Assembly (NCBI RefSeq): GCF_020618475.1
Contig: NZ_CP085339.1
Span: 1-64,000, forward strand
Length of the DNA stretch: 64,000 nt
Origin: Haladaptatus halobius
Lineage (GTDB): Archaea; Halobacteriota; Halobacteria; Halobacteriales; Haladaptataceae
Reading direction: 5' to 3'
Shown: one piece after another, positions 61,903 to 64,000 of the stretch
Numbering within the stretch: the stretch's first letter is position 1
How the letters are laid out: every line of letters begins with the position of its first letter
The notes under the pieces: model-generated
Databases searched by the model: none
What the model was told of the DNA's origin: nothing
The model's input: the letters and a program-made list of their open reading frames with translations, nothing else
Program-made: the position numbers and the translations under genes

Positions 61903-62523
61903 ATGCCTGCATTGCGCATCACGCGAATCGAGGACGTTGGTGAGCGAACCGTTGCGATTGAAGTTCAGACGCCGACGGAGTTCGAGGCCTACCCTGGACA
62001 ATTCGTTCTGGTTCGGGCGACCATTGACGGCGAGGAAGAAACCGGCTATTACACCATCTCTTCACCCGACGTCGAGGAATTCTTCGAGATGACCGTCGCG
62101 GTCGACCCCGACGGAACGCTCGGCACGTGGCTGGTCGAACGGACGATCGATGAGGAGATCACCGTCGAGGGGCCGTTCGGTGACATCCGGTACACCGGGG
62201 AGGATGACGCGCTGGTTTTCGCACGCGGCCCCGGCATCGGGCCCGCAGTCGGTATCGCGGAGCTGGCCAGGGAGTCAGGACACGACGCGACGATCGTCCA
62301 CGGTGGGAAGCAACCACCACACCAGAAACGGCTCACCCACTTGGAGGAGCGCGGTGTGACCGTCATCCTCACGAACGACCTCAGTGGGACGGTGGAATCG
62401 CTGACGGCGGACGAAATGTATGTCTTTGGGTTTCAAGGGTTCATCGAGGAGACGAAAGACGCCCTCACCGCCGCCGACGTCGATCTCGCCGAGGTCGAGA
62501 TGGAGAGCTTCGGCCCGGCGTAG
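61903..62523 (+). CDS. Flavin-dependent reductase (ferredoxin-NADP-reductase fold)
   Basis: A 206-residue protein from ATG 61903. The FAD-binding beta-barrel has AYPGQFVLVRA and the RxYS-like ETGYYTISSP (here YTIS, without the usual Arg). The NAD-binding part has GPGIGPAVGIAELARESG and ends with FGFQGFIEETKDAL. It should pass electrons from NAD(P)H to a partner such as an oxygenase or ferredoxin. No iron-sulfur domain is attached. It belongs to the plus-strand arm and could supply the dioxygenase or an unseen oxygenase. Confidence 0.82.
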   Translation: MPALRITRIEDVGERTVAIEVQTPTEFEAYPGQFVLVRATIDGEEETGYYTISSPDVEEFFEMTVAVDPDGTLGTWLVERTIDEEITVEGPFGDIRYTGEDDALVFARGPGIGPAVGIAELARESGHDATIVHGGKQPPHQKRLTHLEERGVTVILTNDLSGTVESLTADEMYVFGFQGFIEETKDALTAADVDLAEVEMESFGPA

Positions 62524-62869
62524 GTCGACGCGGCGACTTCAGCGATATTTTCTCCCGGGGTTCCAACGATTTGGTTTGCGCGAAGCAACTGTCGTGGGAG
62601 CGGAGCCCCGCCCGAGTTCACAAGCCCGCTCGACGCCCAGGATGCAATTGGTGACGTAATGGTCGCCTCGAGGAGGATTTTCGTGCGCCGGGGTTGTTAA
62701 CCGACTGCGATCCACGCACAGTCGATTGTGGGACTCGGGTGGATGCCGTCGTTCGCCGGATATACGTGCAGGAGAGTATCGCCCGCTACGGCGCGAAGTT
62801 CATCCCTTGCTAGAAGATAACTAACCACAACCTATAAGATACCACTCCTCACATACGCAAAATAGAATA
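62524..62869. other. Intergenic region before the ABC permease genes
   Basis: 346 bases, no gene. Right end contains CTATAAG (62832-62838), the likely TATA box of the permease operon, about 32 bases before ATG 62870. The GC-rich left part has no recognised element. Confidence 0.45.
62832..62838 (+). promoter_or_regulatory. TATA-like box of the livH-livM operon
   Basis: CTATAAG lies 32-38 bases upstream of ATG 62870 in an AT-rich segment. Position is right for an archaeal promoter with a very short leader. No other box is seen in the gap. Confidence 0.45.
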
Positions 62870-63733
62870 ATGGCAGGCAATCAATTTGTCCAGATATGGG
62901 CATTGCTAGTCGATGGCCTGAGTATTGGACTCCTCTACGCGATGCTCGGACTCGGGATTACGCTCGTGTTCGGCCTCGGCGGTATCCTGAATCTAGCACT
63001 GGGTGTGTTCAGCGTCATCGCGCTCATCGTGACGTTCGAATTAACTGGATCGTTACCGCTCGTCATCGCCGCGGCCGTCGCGATCGTTGGTGTGGCCGTA
63101 GTGGGTTTAATTCTCGAACGGACGCTCCTACAGCTCGTTTATCGGTCGAAAGGTGACGACCGATTGTTGCTTGGCATCTTCACCACGCTCGGACTCTCGA
63201 TTCTGCTACAGGGCGTTCTCTCGACCCAGTATAGCGGACTTTTTTCTATACCCGCTGAAATTTCCTCGATACAGATCTTCGGCGCGTTTATTAGAGGTGG
63301 TTCGCTCGTCACTCTCGCACTCTCCGTACTGACCTTGCTGGCGATGTACCTGTTCTTCAGCCGAACGTATACCGGAATGGCGACTCGAACGATCATGCAG
63401 GATGAAATCGGTGCGGTCTACTGCGGTATCGATATCGGACGGATGAGAACATTCGTATTCGTACTGAGTATCGCGATCGCGAGCTTTACGGGAGTGCTCT
63501 ATGGTCTGACGTTCGAAGCCGGCGTATCTGATTCGTTCGATCTCACTATCACCGCCGTTATCGTCTCCATCGTTGGCGGCGTCACGAGCATTCCGGGGGT
63601 AGTCGCCGCCGGTATTCTGCTGGGGATCCTGACCACATTCCTCAGCGCGTTCTTCGGGTCGTACGTCGCGACCATTTCGCTGTTCGGCACCGCGATCGTC
63701 GTGCTCCTGTTGAAGCCGGAGGGAATCCAATGA
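62870..63733 (+). CDS. livH: Branched-chain-type ABC transporter permease LivH
   Basis: A 287-residue permease with about eight membrane helices. LLVDGLSIGLLYAMLGLGITLVFGLGGILNLALG is the standard LivH start, and the cytoplasmic EAA-like contact region is TRTIMQDEIGAVYCGIDIGRM. The second half has the family GGVTSIPGVVAAGILLG. LivH/LivM form the membrane pore of importers for branched-chain amino acids, but in catabolic loci often for aromatic or organic acids. Its stop overlaps the next ATG (ATGA), so both are one operon. Binding protein and ATPases are presumably to the right. Confidence 0.92.
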   Translation: MAGNQFVQIWALLVDGLSIGLLYAMLGLGITLVFGLGGILNLALGVFSVIALIVTFELTGSLPLVIAAAVAIVGVAVVGLILERTLLQLVYRSKGDDRLLLGIFTTLGLSILLQGVLSTQYSGLFSIPAEISSIQIFGAFIRGGSLVTLALSVLTLLAMYLFFSRTYTGMATRTIMQDEIGAVYCGIDIGRMRTFVFVLSIAIASFTGVLYGLTFEAGVSDSFDLTITAVIVSIVGGVTSIPGVVAAGILLGILTTFLSAFFGSYVATISLFGTAIVVLLLKPEGIQ

Positions 63734-64000
63734 ACTGGGACTATTCTCGAATCTTGGCTGTGGGGGTTATATTGTTCGCTATTCCACAGATGTTCTTCGC
63801 GCCGAACGTGAGCTACTTCTCGCGAATTTTCGTTCTAATGGCGCTGTACGCCATTCTCGCCATGGCACTCAACATCGTCTTCGGACATACGGATCAACTG
63901 CTTCTGTTTACCGGCGCGATCACCGGTGTCGGTACGTATACGACCGTACTCATCGCCCAAGGATACGGTATCTCCCCCTGGATAACACTGTTCTTGGGTG
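63730..64000 (+). CDS. livM: Branched-chain-type ABC transporter permease LivM, 3' end outside the window
   Basis: ATG 63730 overlaps the stop of livH. The visible 90 residues begin MNWDYSRILAVGVILFAIPQ, then FVLMALYAILAMALNIVFGHTDQLL, which is the hallmark LivM region (NIVxGxxxLLxxG), and TTVLIAQGYGISPWITL. The gene continues beyond 64000. With LivH it forms the transmembrane part of the importer. Confidence 0.9.
   Translation, partial: MNWDYSRILAVGVILFAIPQMFFAPNVSYFSRIFVLMALYAILAMALNIVFGHTDQLLLFTGAITGVGTYTTVLIAQGYGISPWITLFLG

Noticed and set aside
1..64000. CRISPR array
   Set aside because: No regularly spaced direct repeats were found on reading through; the repeats seen are dispersed singles.

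Overview
The window reads as accessory DNA of a haloarchaeon (class Halobacteria). Proteins are acidic; several exported ones carry twin-arginine signals (SRRDFLKKG, SRRNILRVAGG, SRRTLLAAGG); many starts sit about 30 nt behind a TATA-like box with no room for a leader; and the gene families are typical of the class (FilR1-type and bacterio-opsin-activator regulators, DUF7344 and PadR helix-turn-helix proteins, TrmB, HPP, UspA, halolysins, small zinc ribbons). No ribosomal operon, origin or CRISPR array was seen. The density of truncated and frameshifted genes suggests a megaplasmid or a chromosomal island rather than core chromosome. The species cannot be named from the sequence.

1-6.8 kb: end of a CHRD-domain protein, the C-terminal half of a GNAT acetyltransferase, a FilR1-type regulator, a Tat-exported ferritin-like protein, an ester cyclase, then remnants (berberine-bridge oxidoreductase without its FAD-binding part, a frameshifted beta-helix lipoprotein, an 80-codon remnant). 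6.8-17.7 kb: the most coherent block. It holds three intact copies and two fragments of an unassigned four-helix membrane protein family, a DUF4177 protein, a lipoprotein, DUF389, a NarK-type MFS carrier behind a coupled 26-residue ORF, and two separate UspA/HPP pairs. A further fragment of the membrane family lies at 35.3 kb.

17.7-31.7 kb: a broken glycosyltransferase, a zinc ribbon, a VOC protein, a minus-strand set (ArsR-type regulator, membrane protein, Tat protein, RNA polymerase subunit F paralogue, membrane protein), two genes broken at homopolymers, a methyltransferase, a truncated SDR, and a GH13 glucosidase with one nonsense codon next to its probable TrmB regulator. 31.7-37.5 kb: a GC-rich gene graveyard (membrane protein, SRAP, ParB-like, sulfatase-like and zinc-ribbon pseudogenes) around an intact DUF5519 protein and an alpha/beta hydrolase.

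38-55.8 kb: a DUF7344 regulator, a Gfo/Idh/MocA dehydrogenase, two subtilisin-like proteases (one with three C-terminal repeats), a PAS-PAS-GAF-BAT regulator, several tiny membrane and zinc proteins, the N-terminal half of a second GNAT gene, a tRNA-like element, a PadR regulator, a transposase remnant and about 1 kb of AT-rich sequence without genes. 55.8-64 kb: an intact catabolic locus. On the minus strand SDR, CoA-transferase A and B, two-domain ring-cleaving dioxygenase and zinc alcohol dehydrogenase; divergently an alpha/beta hydrolase, a flavin reductase-like protein and the LivH/LivM permeases of a branched-chain-type ABC importer. This set looks like uptake and ring or acyl-CoA degradation of an organic acid; the substrate is not evident.
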